From Methylovorus glucosotrophus (lineage in GTDB: Bacteria > Pseudomonadota > Gammaproteobacteria > Burkholderiales > Methylophilaceae), in contig NZ_VMSE01000001.1 in assembly GCF_009858335.1 (NCBI RefSeq), positions 124,001 to 188,000 on the forward strand: a DNA stretch of 64,000 bases, written 5' to 3'. The notes below the pieces were generated by a model, which did no database searches, was not told where the DNA came from, and saw nothing but the letters and a program-made list of their open reading frames with translations. How positions within the stretch are numbered: position 1 is the first letter of the stretch; every line of letters starts with the position of its first letter. A program made the translations under genes and the position numbers. Below, in pieces: positions 43,595 to 52,493 of the stretch.

Positions 43595-44753
43595 AACTAA
43601 TAAGACGCCACCCTCATTACGCATAGGCGCCGTTATTGTCGGCGTTGTCTTGCTGGGCGTATTGATCGTTGGTATTACCGCCCGTGCGCAGAACGCACGC
43701 ACGCTCAAGAGCTGGACCGAGCAGCAGGCGGCGATTTCAGTCAGCGTGATCAACGCGACCGAAATTACGGGTGGCAAACCCCTGGAATTGCCTGGACGAT
43801 TTGAGGCCTATGCTGCTGCGCCGTTGTATGCGCGTGTCAGTGGCTATCTCAAATCCTGGAAGGCTGATATCGGCACGCCGGTGAAAACCGGGCAATTGAT
43901 TGCCGAAATTGAAACGCCTGATCTGGATCAGCAACTGTTACAGGCGCGGGCGGAAGTGGCAACAGCGAAGGCCAATGCCGATCTGGCTGCGATCACCGCC
44001 AAGCGTTTGCAATCCTTGCTGGATACCAACTCGGTATCGCATCAGGAAGTGGATGAGAAGGTGGGCGATTATGCTGCCAAGCAGGCGCTGTTGCAATCAG
44101 CGCAGGCCAATCTCGATCGCCTGGTGGCGACCAAGGCATTTGCGCGGATTGTGGCCCCGTTTGATGGCGTGGTGACCTCGCGGAATACCGATACCGGTGC
44201 ACTGATTAATGTCGGAAGCGGTACCGGGCCTGCGTTGTTCGTGGTGTCTGACAATCGGCGCCTGCGCTTGTATGTGAGTGTGCCGCAGGCTTATCTGAGC
44301 AGCATCAAGCCGGGTGATACCGCGGATGTGACGGTGCCGGAGCAACCCGGCCAGGTATTTCAGGCAAAAGTGGTGTCTGCTTCTCAATCGGTAGATGCTG
44401 GTTCAGGTACCAGCCTGATGCAGCTCAGCCTGAACAATGCCGATGGCAAGCTGCTGCCAGGAAGTTACGCACGCGTCAGCTTTAATCTGCAAGGTCAGGC
44501 ATCGCGGCTCAGCATCCCTGCCAGTGCCCTGATTTTTGATGCGAAAGGCATGCAGGTTGCCGTGGTGGATGCTGATGGCACCGTCAAGCGCAAAGCGATT
44601 ACCGTCGCCCGGGATTTGGGCAGTGCATTGGAGCTCAGCGATGGCATATCGGCGACTGACCAGATCATCGACAACCCGCCAGATGGCATTGCCGACGGTA
44701 CCAAGGTGCTGATCAAGCAGGATGCTGCCGCATCCGAAAAGAAAGCGGGCTAG
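43584..44753 (+). CDS. RND periplasmic adaptor (HlyD/AcrA family)
   Basis: 389 residues from ATG 43584, which has GGAGAG 6 nt upstream; an in-frame codon at 43572 is less likely. One N-terminal membrane helix (RIGAVIVGVVLLGVLIVGI), then a split lipoyl domain (YARVSGYLKSWKADIGTPVKTG; ARIVAPFDGVVTSRNTDTG), a helical hairpin (LLQARAEVATAKANADLAA) and beta-barrel/MP domains. It joins the permease to an outer-membrane channel. Order permease then adaptor is the reverse of acrAB. Its TAG stop shares a CTAG with the stop of the convergent AraC gene. Confidence 0.93.
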   Translation: MSSETNKTPPSLRIGAVIVGVVLLGVLIVGITARAQNARTLKSWTEQQAAISVSVINATEITGGKPLELPGRFEAYAAAPLYARVSGYLKSWKADIGTPVKTGQLIAEIETPDLDQQLLQARAEVATAKANADLAAITAKRLQSLLDTNSVSHQEVDEKVGDYAAKQALLQSAQANLDRLVATKAFARIVAPFDGVVTSRNTDTGALINVGSGTGPALFVVSDNRRLRLYVSVPQAYLSSIKPGDTADVTVPEQPGQVFQAKVVSASQSVDAGSGTSLMQLSLNNADGKLLPGSYARVSFNLQGQASRLSIPASALIFDAKGMQVAVVDADGTVKRKAITVARDLGSALELSDGISATDQIIDNPPDGIADGTKVLIKQDAAASEKKAG

Positions 44754-45484
44754 GCCTGTTCCCAGCGATTGAGATAGGCCGTGGGTGGCGCCCCCATCAC
44801 ACGGCTGAACATGCTGGTAAAGCTGCCGGTGCTGGCGTAACCAAGCCGCAAGGCAATCTGCGTGACACTCTGCCCTTCCAGCAGCAACTCAACAGCACTA
44901 ATCAGGCATAGCTGCTGGCGCCAGGCGGTGAAGGTCATGCCGGTGTCTTGCATGAACAGGCGCGACAGCGTGCGCGAGCTGGCCCCGGCCAGATGACACC
45001 ATTGCTCCAGCGGCCGCGTATCGCCGGGGTTTTCCTGCAAGGCCTGCGTGACGCGACGTACGCGATGGTCACGGGCCTCCGGCAGAAACAGTGGCGCCTC
45101 TTTTTCCTCAGCAATCTGATCTATCAGCACCTGCATCAGCCGTGCCTGCGGGCTGTCATCCGTATATTCCCATCCTGAAGCCGCGGCCCGTATCACCAGC
45201 TCGCGCAATAAAGGCGAAAGCTTGAGCACACGGCAGCGTGCGGGCAGGCCATGCAGCAGATCGTGGCGGATATAAGCCGTATGCAGCCGGGCTGGTTGGG
45301 GGTAGACAACACTGTGGTGTATCCCCGCTGGTATCCAGAATGCCCGCCCCGGTGGGGTTACCCAGGTGCCTTCTCGCGTTGTAATCCGCATGCTGCCCGA
45401 CACCACAAACATCAGTTGCCCACGCTCGTGCGTGTGCGTTTGCACACTTTGGCCTTTGGCGTGATCCACGCTCAGCGCCACCAC
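44750..45484 (-). CDS. AraC-family regulator with N-terminal cupin, probably controlling the RND pump
   Basis: At least 244 residues. Cupin-like sensor (THTHERGQLMFVVSGSMRI; PPGRAFWIPAGIHHSVV) and a C-terminal AraC double helix-turn-helix (LAGASSRTLSRLFMQDTGMTF; VTQIALRLGYASTGSFTSMFS). The usable start is GTG 45484 or 45481, with no ribosome binding site. The same frame continues upstream with coding-like residues (ISSLPDHIWKTLALSADPDS) up to a stop at 45584-45586 but contains no ATG, GTG or TTG, so the true N-terminus is uncertain. Convergent with the RND adaptor gene. Confidence 0.85.
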   Translation of the reverse strand: MVALSVDHAKGQSVQTHTHERGQLMFVVSGSMRITTREGTWVTPPGRAFWIPAGIHHSVVYPQPARLHTAYIRHDLLHGLPARCRVLKLSPLLRELVIRAAASGWEYTDDSPQARLMQVLIDQIAEEKEAPLFLPEARDHRVRRVTQALQENPGDTRPLEQWCHLAGASSRTLSRLFMQDTGMTFTAWRQQLCLISAVELLLEGQSVTQIALRLGYASTGSFTSMFSRVMGAPPTAYLNRWEQA

Positions 45485-45654
45485 CGGGCGGTCAGAGCTG
45501 TCCGGGTCAGCGCTGAGAGCCAGTGTTTTCCAGATATGGTCAGGGAGCGAGCTGATGATGGGGATCCAGGGTGATGAACGGCTTTAATTATAAACAGAGC
45601 CATTTGAAGATGTGAACTTCATTGTTAACCTGGCTCGTTACGCGAACGACAGGC

Positions 45655-45678
45655 AAAAAAATGCCCGGGAACCCGGGC
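45655..45678 (-). terminator. strong orphan terminator (possible small-RNA 3' end)
   Basis: GCCCGGG (45663-45669) and CCCGGGC (45672-45678) form a GC-rich stem followed on the minus strand by ATTTTTTTG. No protein gene ends just before it. Confidence 0.8.
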
Positions 45679-45917
45679 GGAGGCGTGGAACAAACAACTT
45701 GAAGAGAGAGATAAGCAATCAGGTGATCTGTAGTCAGTTTGGATGACATGGCCAGATCAGCCGGTTTCTGCTGGATGCTTAACCAACTGAAACCATGTAT
45801 GCATATTAGCGGGGGGTTATTGCTTAACGATGACAGCGGTGTAACGCTTTGTAAGAGTTTTTTCGAGCGTGTGTAAAAATGTTACAAAATGCTAACTTAG
45901 GCGTGATCGTTAAAGTG

Positions 45918-45945
45918 AAAAAACAAAGGCTGCCTTTTGGCAGCC
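45918..45945 (-). terminator. terminator of the 88-residue hypothetical gene
   Basis: GGCTGCC (45928-45934), loop TTTT, GGCAGCC (45939-45945); on the minus strand followed by TTTGTTTTTTC. It lies about 77 bp after the stop of the gene at 46023-46289. Confidence 0.85.
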
Positions 45946-46022
45946 CGCTTGTTGAGGGGTTTTTTCGCGCAGTCGCTAGCCGGCGACGGATAATGTCGCA
46001 GACAAGGGTGAGAGCAGGACGA

Positions 46023-46289
46023 TCAGGCCGATTTCTTGAACTGCAGGCTTTCCATGCAAAAGTTCTTCACTTTGCCATCGACCGCATCTCGCGCAAACCC
46101 AATGCCCAGCATCAAGGCGTCGTCCTTGTTGCCAAAGCCGTTGCCCGGGCATGGAGGTGCCATGACAGAGCTCCGCTGGCTGTCATGCAGCGCCATGATG
46201 CTGACAGAGGGATAGTAACGTTCGGCTTTCTGGTAAAACGTAGCGCTAAGTTCGTAGCCGTTATAGGTGTGGGTAATAATCATGATCAC
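46023..46289 (-). CDS. hypothetical protein, 88 residues
   Basis: Begins MIMIITHTYNGYELSATFYQ with possible start at either Met (46289 or 46283); a GGAAGGAGTGATC site precedes it on the minus strand, and a terminator follows. No signal peptide; mixed composition with one pair of cysteines (PPCPGNGFGNKDDALMLGIG; VKNFCMESLQ). No family recognised. Good start and stop signals make it a real gene; function unknown. Confidence 0.7.
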   Translation of the reverse strand: MIMIITHTYNGYELSATFYQKAERYYPSVSIMALHDSQRSSVMAPPCPGNGFGNKDDALMLGIGFARDAVDGKVKNFCMESLQFKKSA

Positions 46290-46447
46290 TCCTTCCTAAC
46301 TGACATTGCTTAAACATGGATGACGCTTAAGCATAAGCAGACTTTGTGCCAGATTGATGACAGTCAGGTTAAAGATGATTTTCAGCGATGAGTGCGTGCC
46401 ACTTTAAATGGGCCATGAAATGGCGCCCATCCTGCCATGGCAGGGCA

Positions 46448-46843
46448 TCAGGCGCGGGGTTTGCCGCGTTTGCTCAACAGATATAAGACAATACTGAGCG
46501 GCAGAAGCAGCACGCCGATCAACAGGTAGATGTTGCGGAAAATGCTGAATGGTGGTGCAGCTTGCGCCACGATGGATTTAACTGCACTGCTGGGCAGCAT
46601 GCCCTGCTTGTTGTCCTTGTCCAGAAAAACCAGCAGGTCGCCATTTTTCGTATAGTCCTTTACCTCCAGCTGGCAACCCTCACTCGACGGCGTGCCAGGC
46701 AGCGAAGGTGCTTCTTCGCAATGGGCATAGCGGGTGGTGATGATGGATGCGCGTTGTTGGGCCACACCCAGCTCCAGCATGATGCCGATAATGATCAGGA
46801 CCACAGCGGAACTGGACAGGAATATAAAGGTTTCTTTTCTCAT
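46448..46843 (-). CDS. hypothetical membrane protein with two membrane helices
   Basis: 131 residues. N-terminal helix FIFLSSSAVVLIIIGIMLEL, a ~65-residue periplasmic loop with two Cys (HCEEAPSLPGTPSSEGCQLEV) that may form a disulfide, and a C-terminal helix NIYLLIGVLLLPLSIVLYLL with a basic tail. The layout resembles DUF3592-like proteins, but I cannot assign it firmly. Single gene. Confidence 0.7.
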   Translation of the reverse strand: MRKETFIFLSSSAVVLIIIGIMLELGVAQQRASIITTRYAHCEEAPSLPGTPSSEGCQLEVKDYTKNGDLLVFLDKDNKQGMLPSSAVKSIVAQAAPPFSIFRNIYLLIGVLLLPLSIVLYLLSKRGKPRA

Positions 46844-47175
46844 GGCGGCGTGTCAGATAGTCAAGTGAAAGCCGGAATCAGTCCGGCCAATAATCCAGTC
46901 GCCATTCTAGCGCAAGCCCGCCGCAAACCCCATGAAAACATAAGGGTTATGCGGCTAAGCTGCTGATTATTTAAGCTGTCATGGCTTTTTTCATTGCTTA
47001 AGTAGTCAAGTTGGCGCATAGTGCTGCACTTGGTAAAAAATAGTCTTCCTTGTGCGTTGCCATTTCTGGTGCACATGTCTTCGCTTTCTTGCCTCGCGTG
47101 TTTGTCCCGGATGTTGTATCGGTCGACAACATTTTCACAACACGAACTTTAATTTACTAAAAGGATGGGTCAGCG
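46844..47175. other. gene-less region upstream of infA
   Basis: 332 bp. It holds an ATGTTGT/ACAACAT dyad at 47111-47132 and an AAAGGA ribosome binding site before infA. Open frames on the minus strand here have no supporting signals. Confidence 0.5.
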
Positions 47176-47433
47176 ATGGCAAAAGAAGAACTAATTGAAA
47201 TGAGCGGCGTAGTCGCCGAAATCCTGCCGGATTCCCGTTTTCTGGTCACCCTGGAAAATGGTCACAAACTGGTGGCCTACACCGCCGGCAAGATGCGCAA
47301 GAACAATATCCGCATTCTGGCGGGCGACAAGGTGACGCTGGAACTGTCGCCTTATGACGTCAGCAAGGGCCGTATCACCTTCCGTCACATTGAAAACCGT
47401 GGTGCATTCGTGCCGCGCCGCCGTACTTATTAA
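47176..47433 (+). CDS. infA: translation initiation factor IF-1
   Basis: 85 residues with the IF-1 S1/OB fold: [44 protein letters not shown], and GRITFRH. The C-terminal extension ([14 protein letters not shown]) is typical of the longer betaproteobacterial form, which often exists beside a standard IF-1 elsewhere on the chromosome. IF-1 binds the ribosomal A site during initiation and acts as an RNA chaperone. A cold-shock gene follows at 47603, consistent with a cold or RNA-structure theme. Confidence 0.95.
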   Translation: MAKEELIEMSGVVAEILPDSRFLVTLENGHKLVAYTAGKMRKNNIRILAGDKVTLELSPYDVSKGRITFRHIENRGAFVPRRRTY

Positions 47434-47602
47434 GCCGTTTTTGATTCGCGCTCAGGCAAATAAATTTAAATATTGATTGACAGGGTGCTGATTACTGCGT
47501 AAAACCTTTTTCAGGCGTTTGTAATTAAGAATTAATAATTTGTTTTATATGGTTTTTATTCAAACTTTCGGGGAGCCTCCCTTTTAGTTAGAAAGTATCA
47601 AA

Positions 47603-47806
47603 ATGGCAACAGGTATTGTGAAGTGGTTCAATGATTCTAAAGGCTTCGGCTTTATTACTCCCGATGACGGTGGCAGCGATCTGTTCGCGCACTACTCGGC
47701 AATTGCCGACACCGGCTATAAGAGCCTGAAAGACAACGATCGCGTTTCTTTCGAAGTCATCGATGGCCCTAAAGGCAAGCAAGCATCGAACATTCAAAAA
47801 GCCTAA
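47603..47806 (+). CDS. cold-shock protein, CspA family
   Basis: 67 residues with both RNA-binding motifs ([10 protein letters not shown] and DLFAHYSAI). It begins [16 protein letters not shown] and binds single-stranded RNA and DNA. The 169-bp AT-rich leader (47434-47602) fits the long structured 5' UTR used by cold-shock genes for thermoregulation. A clear terminator follows. Confidence 0.96.
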   Translation: MATGIVKWFNDSKGFGFITPDDGGSDLFAHYSAIADTGYKSLKDNDRVSFEVIDGPKGKQASNIQKA

Positions 47807-47827
47807 TCCTGTATTAGGTTTGATGTG

Positions 47828-47855
47828 AAAAACGGAGCCTAGTGCTCCGTTTTTT
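47828..47855 (+). terminator. terminator of the cold-shock gene
   Basis: AAAAACGGAGC (47828-47838) pairs with GCTCCGTTTTT (47844-47854), loop CTAGT, followed by T residues. Confidence 0.92.
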
Positions 47856-47913
47856 ATTGCCTGTTGTTCACTACACCAACGTCTTGGCGGCTGATTCCCC
47901 AGCCATATTCACG

Positions 47914-49230
47914 TTAGCCACCCAACCCCAGCTCATCATCAAATTTTGGGTAAACCCGCACCAGCAATATGCGCGGCCCCACCATCTTCTTGACGACAAT
48001 GCTGAACTGGTCGAACTCGATCTTTTGTCCTTCCTCGGGCAAATCCCCCAGTTTCCACAGGATAAGTCCGCCGACGCTATCGGCCGCGTTGGAGTCTATA
48101 TCGATGCCCAGCGTGCGCTCCAGCGTGGGGATAGGCAGGCTGGCCTTGCCCAGTAGCGAGCCATCATCCAGTTTGGTCCATTCGCTGAGCGATTGCCTGA
48201 ATTCATCGCGTATCTCGCCCACCAGCGCACTGAGCAGGTTGTCCAGCGTGACAAAGCCGACCGGCGGGCTGCCCTCATAACCCACCACGGTAAAGTGCGG
48301 CGCACCCTGCTGAAAGCGCCTGAAAAGCTCCGTCGCAGGCAGCTCGGGCGACACCATGGCAATCGGCCTTACCAGGTCTTCGATATCTTCCAGGCGGCCT
48401 TTGTGCTGGGCTACAAACAGGTCTTTCAGGTGGATGATGCCGATGACCTCACCGGAGGTTTCCATATAGGGATAGCGGCTGTAGCGCTGCTGCACGATTT
48501 TTTGCAGATTGGCTTCCAGGCTGTCGCCCTCATGCAAGACCACGGCTTCGTGGAAGGGGCGCATCACATCCGCCACATCCAGCTCACGGAAGTCGATAGC
48601 CTGTGCCAGCACGCGCCACTCGCTACGGCTGAATTTATCGTCAGCACGCGAGCTGCGCAGGATGACCTTGAGCTCATCTGCCGAATAATGCGAGTCGTGG
48701 GAGGTTGCGCTTTGCAGCCCCAGCACACCCAATACCAGATTGGCACTGTGATTGAGTATCCAGATTGCCGGGTACATGACCCAGTAAAACCCATACAGCG
48801 CAGGTGCCGTCCACAGGCCAATCTTTTCAGCGGAGCGAATCGCCAGTGATTTGGGCACCAGCTCGCCCACCACGATATGCAGGAAGGAAATAATGAAGAA
48901 CGCCAGCGAGAATGCCACCAGATGGACAATGCGCGGGCTCTCAATGCCTGCTGCCTGTAGTAATGGCGTAAGCAGCTCGGCAAACGCTGGTTCGCCTACC
49001 CAGCCCAGTCCCAGCGAGGCCAGGGTGATGCCCAGCTGACACGCCGAGAGATAGGCATCCAGCTGCCCATGCACGCGAGTGAGTATGCGGCCGCGCCAGC
49101 CGTAGGTCTTGGCCATGGCGCGCACGCGGGTTGCACGGAGTTTGACGAGGCCGAACTCTGCGGCCACAAAAAATCCGTTTAACAACACCAGCAATCCGGC
49201 AAAAATTATCAGTAATACATCGGTCAGCAT
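47914..49230 (-). CDS. HlyC/CorC-family (CNNM-type) membrane protein with CBS pair
   Basis: 438 residues. DUF21 membrane domain (about 1-200; DVLLIIFAGLLVLLNGFFVAAEFGLVKLRATR), a CBS pair (VADVMRPFHEAVVLHEGDSL; IAMVSPELPATELFRRFQQG) and the C-terminal CorC_HlyC domain (LGIDIDSNAADSVGGLILWKLG). Family members transport or control Mg2+/Co2+; the hemolysin label is historical. Inner membrane, single gene, convergent with the cold-shock gene. Confidence 0.92.
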   Translation of the reverse strand: MLTDVLLIIFAGLLVLLNGFFVAAEFGLVKLRATRVRAMAKTYGWRGRILTRVHGQLDAYLSACQLGITLASLGLGWVGEPAFAELLTPLLQAAGIESPRIVHLVAFSLAFFIISFLHIVVGELVPKSLAIRSAEKIGLWTAPALYGFYWVMYPAIWILNHSANLVLGVLGLQSATSHDSHYSADELKVILRSSRADDKFSRSEWRVLAQAIDFRELDVADVMRPFHEAVVLHEGDSLEANLQKIVQQRYSRYPYMETSGEVIGIIHLKDLFVAQHKGRLEDIEDLVRPIAMVSPELPATELFRRFQQGAPHFTVVGYEGSPPVGFVTLDNLLSALVGEIRDEFRQSLSEWTKLDDGSLLGKASLPIPTLERTLGIDIDSNAADSVGGLILWKLGDLPEEGQKIEFDQFSIVVKKMVGPRILLVRVYPKFDDELGLGG

Positions 49231-49515
49231 GTCGCGTTGGCTTTCGGGAACGAGGTTCCTGGATCAATAGCAGTAGTGCGGGAAAATTGTGCAAACAGGC
49301 ACAGCCCAGATTATCCATTAAAAGCGGTGACTGCGCCTAGTTAAGCACTGGCGCGGCCTGCATGCCACAGACCTGTTCGCTGAACATCGTTGTGGATCCC
49401 GCTGGCGGAACTATTGGGCAAGATGGCTTGCCCATACAGAGCTGTATACAGGGCTGCCACCAGACCCAGCGGGTTGGCGATGGCTAAAAAAATGACTTAT
49501 ACGCTGCAGGAGGCG

Positions 49516-50247
49516 ATGGTGAAACGTTTATTGGGGTATCTCGTATGTGTGGCTTTGCTATTGCCTGTTACCAGTATTGCGGCCAGTCTGGACGAAGCCA
49601 AGGCGGCGGTAGACGCCGGCAAGTTTGCGCAGGCCGCGGCTATGTATCGCGGATTGGCGGCGGCGGGTGATGCCAAGGCCCAGTATAACCTTGGCCTCAT
49701 GTATGCCCGGGGCGATGGTGTTCAGGAAAATCCTCAGGAAGCGGTGAAGTGGTACCGTATGTCAGCCGAGCAAGGCTTTGCTGAGGCGCAATATGCACTG
49801 GGCGTGATTTACTTCCGTCGCGATGGCGGAGTTGCCATGGATTACGACGAGGCGATCAAGTGGTATCGCAAGGCTGCCGAGCAAGGCCATGTGCGTTCGC
49901 AGCTTAACCTCGGCATTGTTTACTTGCGGGGAGATGTCGTCCCGCAGGATATTCCACAAGCCCTGAAATGGTTTGGCCTGGCGGCCGAGCAGGGTGACAG
50001 CGATGCCCAGTTCAATCTCGGCAATATGTATCTGGAGGGGGAAGGCGTGCTAGCCAGTATGGTGAATGGTTATATGTGGATCTGGCTCGCGGCTGAAAAT
50101 CCGCAGGATGCCCACGGACGCAGTGCCAAGCGCAAGAAAATACTCATGTATCTCGAGGCCAAGATGACGCCGGATCAGCTGGCGGAAGCCAAAACCCTGG
50201 CACAAGCCTGCCAGACCCAGCATTATCGTGGCTGCAAGCTGGCCTGA
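49516..50247 (+). CDS. exported Sel1-like TPR repeat protein
   Basis: 243 residues from ATG 49516 (AGGAGG site 4 nt upstream; GTG 49519 also possible). Signal peptide (LLGYLVCVALLLPVTSIAA), then about five Sel1 repeats of 36 residues (AKAQYNLGLMYARGDGVQENPQEAVKW-type units, for example AQYALGVIYFRRDGGVAMDY). Sel1 proteins are protein-protein interaction scaffolds in the periplasm. No enzymatic domain. An open extension to 49390 lacks start signals. Confidence 0.88.
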   Translation: MVKRLLGYLVCVALLLPVTSIAASLDEAKAAVDAGKFAQAAAMYRGLAAAGDAKAQYNLGLMYARGDGVQENPQEAVKWYRMSAEQGFAEAQYALGVIYFRRDGGVAMDYDEAIKWYRKAAEQGHVRSQLNLGIVYLRGDVVPQDIPQALKWFGLAAEQGDSDAQFNLGNMYLEGEGVLASMVNGYMWIWLAAENPQDAHGRSAKRKKILMYLEAKMTPDQLAEAKTLAQACQTQHYRGCKLA

Positions 50248-50366
50248 GATGACACAATTGTGACCAATAGCGAGGCATCGCTATTGCATCATGTACTTGG
50301 CGTCGCCTTCCGCAAGGAGCCCACATACTTATCCACAGAAAATGTGGATGTGTGCAGGCAGGCGCT

Positions 50367-51935
50367 TTATGAGCTGCAAGACAGCATGGAACAACCGGCT
50401 TTCTGCCGTGCCCAATCCGGCCGCAAGGCATAAAGCGCCGCATACTGCGGAAGATCATCATAGGGCTGCCGCATGGCGCTGAAGAGTTGCTGCAGCATGG
50501 TGGTGTCGCCTTCAGTAGCCTGGTCAATCGCCTGCTGCGCCAGATAATTGCGCAGGACAAAGCGTGGGTTCACTTTGTGCATGGCGGTTCGTCGCGCCTC
50601 CTGGGACAGGTTGTCGTGTTTGAGTCGTTCGCCGTAGCGTTGCAGCCAGGAATACAGGGGCGGGTGGAAATCCTGCCACAACTCTTCACGATAAAACGCT
50701 GCGCGCAATGCTTCTGCTTTGGGGGCTTGCATATCCATATCGCCCAGCAGGCGGAAGAACATAGTCATGTCGACCTCCGCCCTTGTCATCAATTCGAAAA
50801 TTTCGCTCATCAAGGCGGCATCATCGTCCTGCCAGTCGCGCAGCCCGAATTTGGCGGCCAAGCCCTGGCTCCATGCCTGCCCATAGGTGCTGTCAAACAT
50901 GCCCAGGCTTTCGACAAGCGGCGCAGGATCGGGCAACAACAGCGCCAGCGCTTCTGCCAGCCGTTCCAGATTCCAGTGCGCAATATCGGGTTGACGACCA
51001 AAGCAGTAGCGGCGGCCGGAGGCGTCCGTGGTGTTCGGAGTCCAGCCGGGATCAAAATTGTCTATCCAGCCATAGGGGCCGTAATCAATGGTGAGCCCGA
51101 GAATGGACATGTTGTCCGTATTCATGACGCCATGCACAAACCCTACGCGCATCCACTCCGCCATCAGCAGGGCCGTGCGGCGGCAGATCTCGCCGAACCA
51201 GATGGGCACGCGCTCATGCAGCGGCATATCGGCGGGGAAAGCCATGTCGGCAAAGTCGCGTTGCATGGTGAATTCGGTCAGGCGGCGTAGCAGATCAATA
51301 TCCCCGCGCGATGCGGGCAGCTCAAAATGCCCAAAGCGGATGAACGATGGGGCGACGCGACAGACGATAGCGCCGGGCTCGCGTTCCGGGTGACCATCGT
51401 AAAACATGTCACGTATCACGCTATCGCCCGTTGCCACCAGGCTCAGTGCCCGCGTGGTGGGGATGCCCAGGTGGAACATGGCTTCGCTGCACAAGAATTC
51501 GCGCAAGGAGGAGCGCAATACTGCCCGGCCATCGGCGCGACGGGAATATGGGGTGGCGCCTGCGCCCTTCAGTTGCAGTTCCCAGCGCTCGCCAGCGGCA
51601 TTCACGGTCTCCCCCAGAAAAATGGCGCGGCCATCGCCCAGCTGCCCGGCCCAGTTGCCAAACTGATGGCCGCCATAACAGGTCGCGTAATGCTGCATGC
51701 CGGGCAACAAGCCATTGCCGGACAGTGCTTGCAGCATGGCGTCTGATTGCATATCCGCCGCAGTGAGTCCTAACGTGGTCGCCATTTCAGGTGACCACGC
51801 CAGCATCCGGGGCGCGCTTACAGGCGTGGCATCCACCCGCGACCAGAGGGCGCCATGCACCTGGCGCAGCTGGGCGCCCTGTATGGGGTCACCGGGGAGT
51901 TCGTTTAGCAGGCGATTATCGAATGACAGCATCAT
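50367..51935 (-). CDS. selO: protein adenylyltransferase SelO (YdiU)
   Basis: 522 residues from ATG 51935, matching the family N-terminus (FDNRLLNELPGDP); the frame is open to 52004. Pseudokinase-fold marks: LQLKGAGATPYSRRADGRAVLRSS, HGVMNTDNMSILGLTIDYGPYGWID (metal/nucleotide-binding residues) and the C-terminal Cys motif (GCSMLSCSS). SelO transfers AMP to Ser, Thr or Tyr of target proteins, linked to oxidative-stress control. The residue that is selenocysteine in some SelO proteins is Cys here. Cytoplasmic, single gene. Confidence 0.95.
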   Translation of the reverse strand: MMLSFDNRLLNELPGDPIQGAQLRQVHGALWSRVDATPVSAPRMLAWSPEMATTLGLTAADMQSDAMLQALSGNGLLPGMQHYATCYGGHQFGNWAGQLGDGRAIFLGETVNAAGERWELQLKGAGATPYSRRADGRAVLRSSLREFLCSEAMFHLGIPTTRALSLVATGDSVIRDMFYDGHPEREPGAIVCRVAPSFIRFGHFELPASRGDIDLLRRLTEFTMQRDFADMAFPADMPLHERVPIWFGEICRRTALLMAEWMRVGFVHGVMNTDNMSILGLTIDYGPYGWIDNFDPGWTPNTTDASGRRYCFGRQPDIAHWNLERLAEALALLLPDPAPLVESLGMFDSTYGQAWSQGLAAKFGLRDWQDDDAALMSEIFELMTRAEVDMTMFFRLLGDMDMQAPKAEALRAAFYREELWQDFHPPLYSWLQRYGERLKHDNLSQEARRTAMHKVNPRFVLRNYLAQQAIDQATEGDTTMLQQLFSAMRQPYDDLPQYAALYALRPDWARQKAGCSMLSCSS

Positions 51936-52126
51936 GACCTTGGATTTAGGGGTTATTGGGCGGTGGCGGTTGTTGAATGCGTTGCCAGCCTGTGAAGTAT
52001 CCATGACGGGCAGTGCTTCTTGCGAAGTCTAGCAGAAGCTCGCGATGAAGCAGGCCCTGCAATCAAAAGACCACCAGTGCAAAAACAAGTTTGCCGGGCT
52101 TGAGCAAGTTTTTTTCATGATAGCCC

Positions 52127-52153
52127 TAAAGAACGCGTAAAGCCTGCCGATAC
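52127..52153 (+). promoter_or_regulatory. sigma-28 (FliA) type promoter
   Basis: TAAA (52127-52130), 15 nt, GCCGATAC (52146-52153), which matches the flagellar sigma-28 consensus TAAA-N15-GCCGATAA at all but the last base. The downstream small gene starts 25 bp after the -10, as expected. Confidence 0.85.
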
Positions 52154-52177
52154 AGTAGTGTAGATGAGGAGAATTGT

Positions 52178-52369
52178 ATGGATTCCGTGACCAGTGCCAC
52201 CGTAGCCGCCAGCATGGCCGAGACCAAGGCCGGGCAAGCCGTCAGCATGGAAGTGCTTAAAAAAGCCCTGGATGCACAGGCCACTGCCGCCGCTGGCATG
52301 ATAGAAGCCTTGCCAAAAATACAGAACCTGCCTGATCATCTCGGCCAGAATATCAATACCACTGCCTGA
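52178..52369 (+). CDS. small YjfB-like putative motility protein
   Basis: 63 residues from ATG 52178 with an AGGAGA site. Sequence pattern (ASMAETKAGQAVSMEVLKKALDAQ; MIEALPKIQNLPDHLGQNIN) fits the YjfB putative motility family of small proteins. The preceding sigma-28 promoter ties it to the late flagellar regulon. No signal peptide. The molecular role is unknown. Confidence 0.85.
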   Translation: MDSVTSATVAASMAETKAGQAVSMEVLKKALDAQATAAAGMIEALPKIQNLPDHLGQNINTTA

Positions 52370-52493
52370 CCTTCCCCTATCCCTGTTACCTGCCAGTTTG
52401 TAGGATGGCACGGATACACTTATCGGCGAAATGCCGATGCTGCCTGAGTAAGTACTAACGTATCATGGGGTATCCCTATTTCAAGATACCATC

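Larger units (their letters stand above)
45485..46022. other. gene-less region with two minus-strand terminators
   Basis: 538 bp holding the uncertain N-terminus of the AraC gene, two minus-strand terminators (45655-45678 and 45918-45945) and no supportable protein gene between them. The interval between the terminators is a candidate small-RNA locus on the minus strand. Confidence 0.5.

Noticed and set aside
46861..47076. 71-codon minus-strand open frame in the gap before infA
   Set aside because: No start signal and no recognisable protein features.
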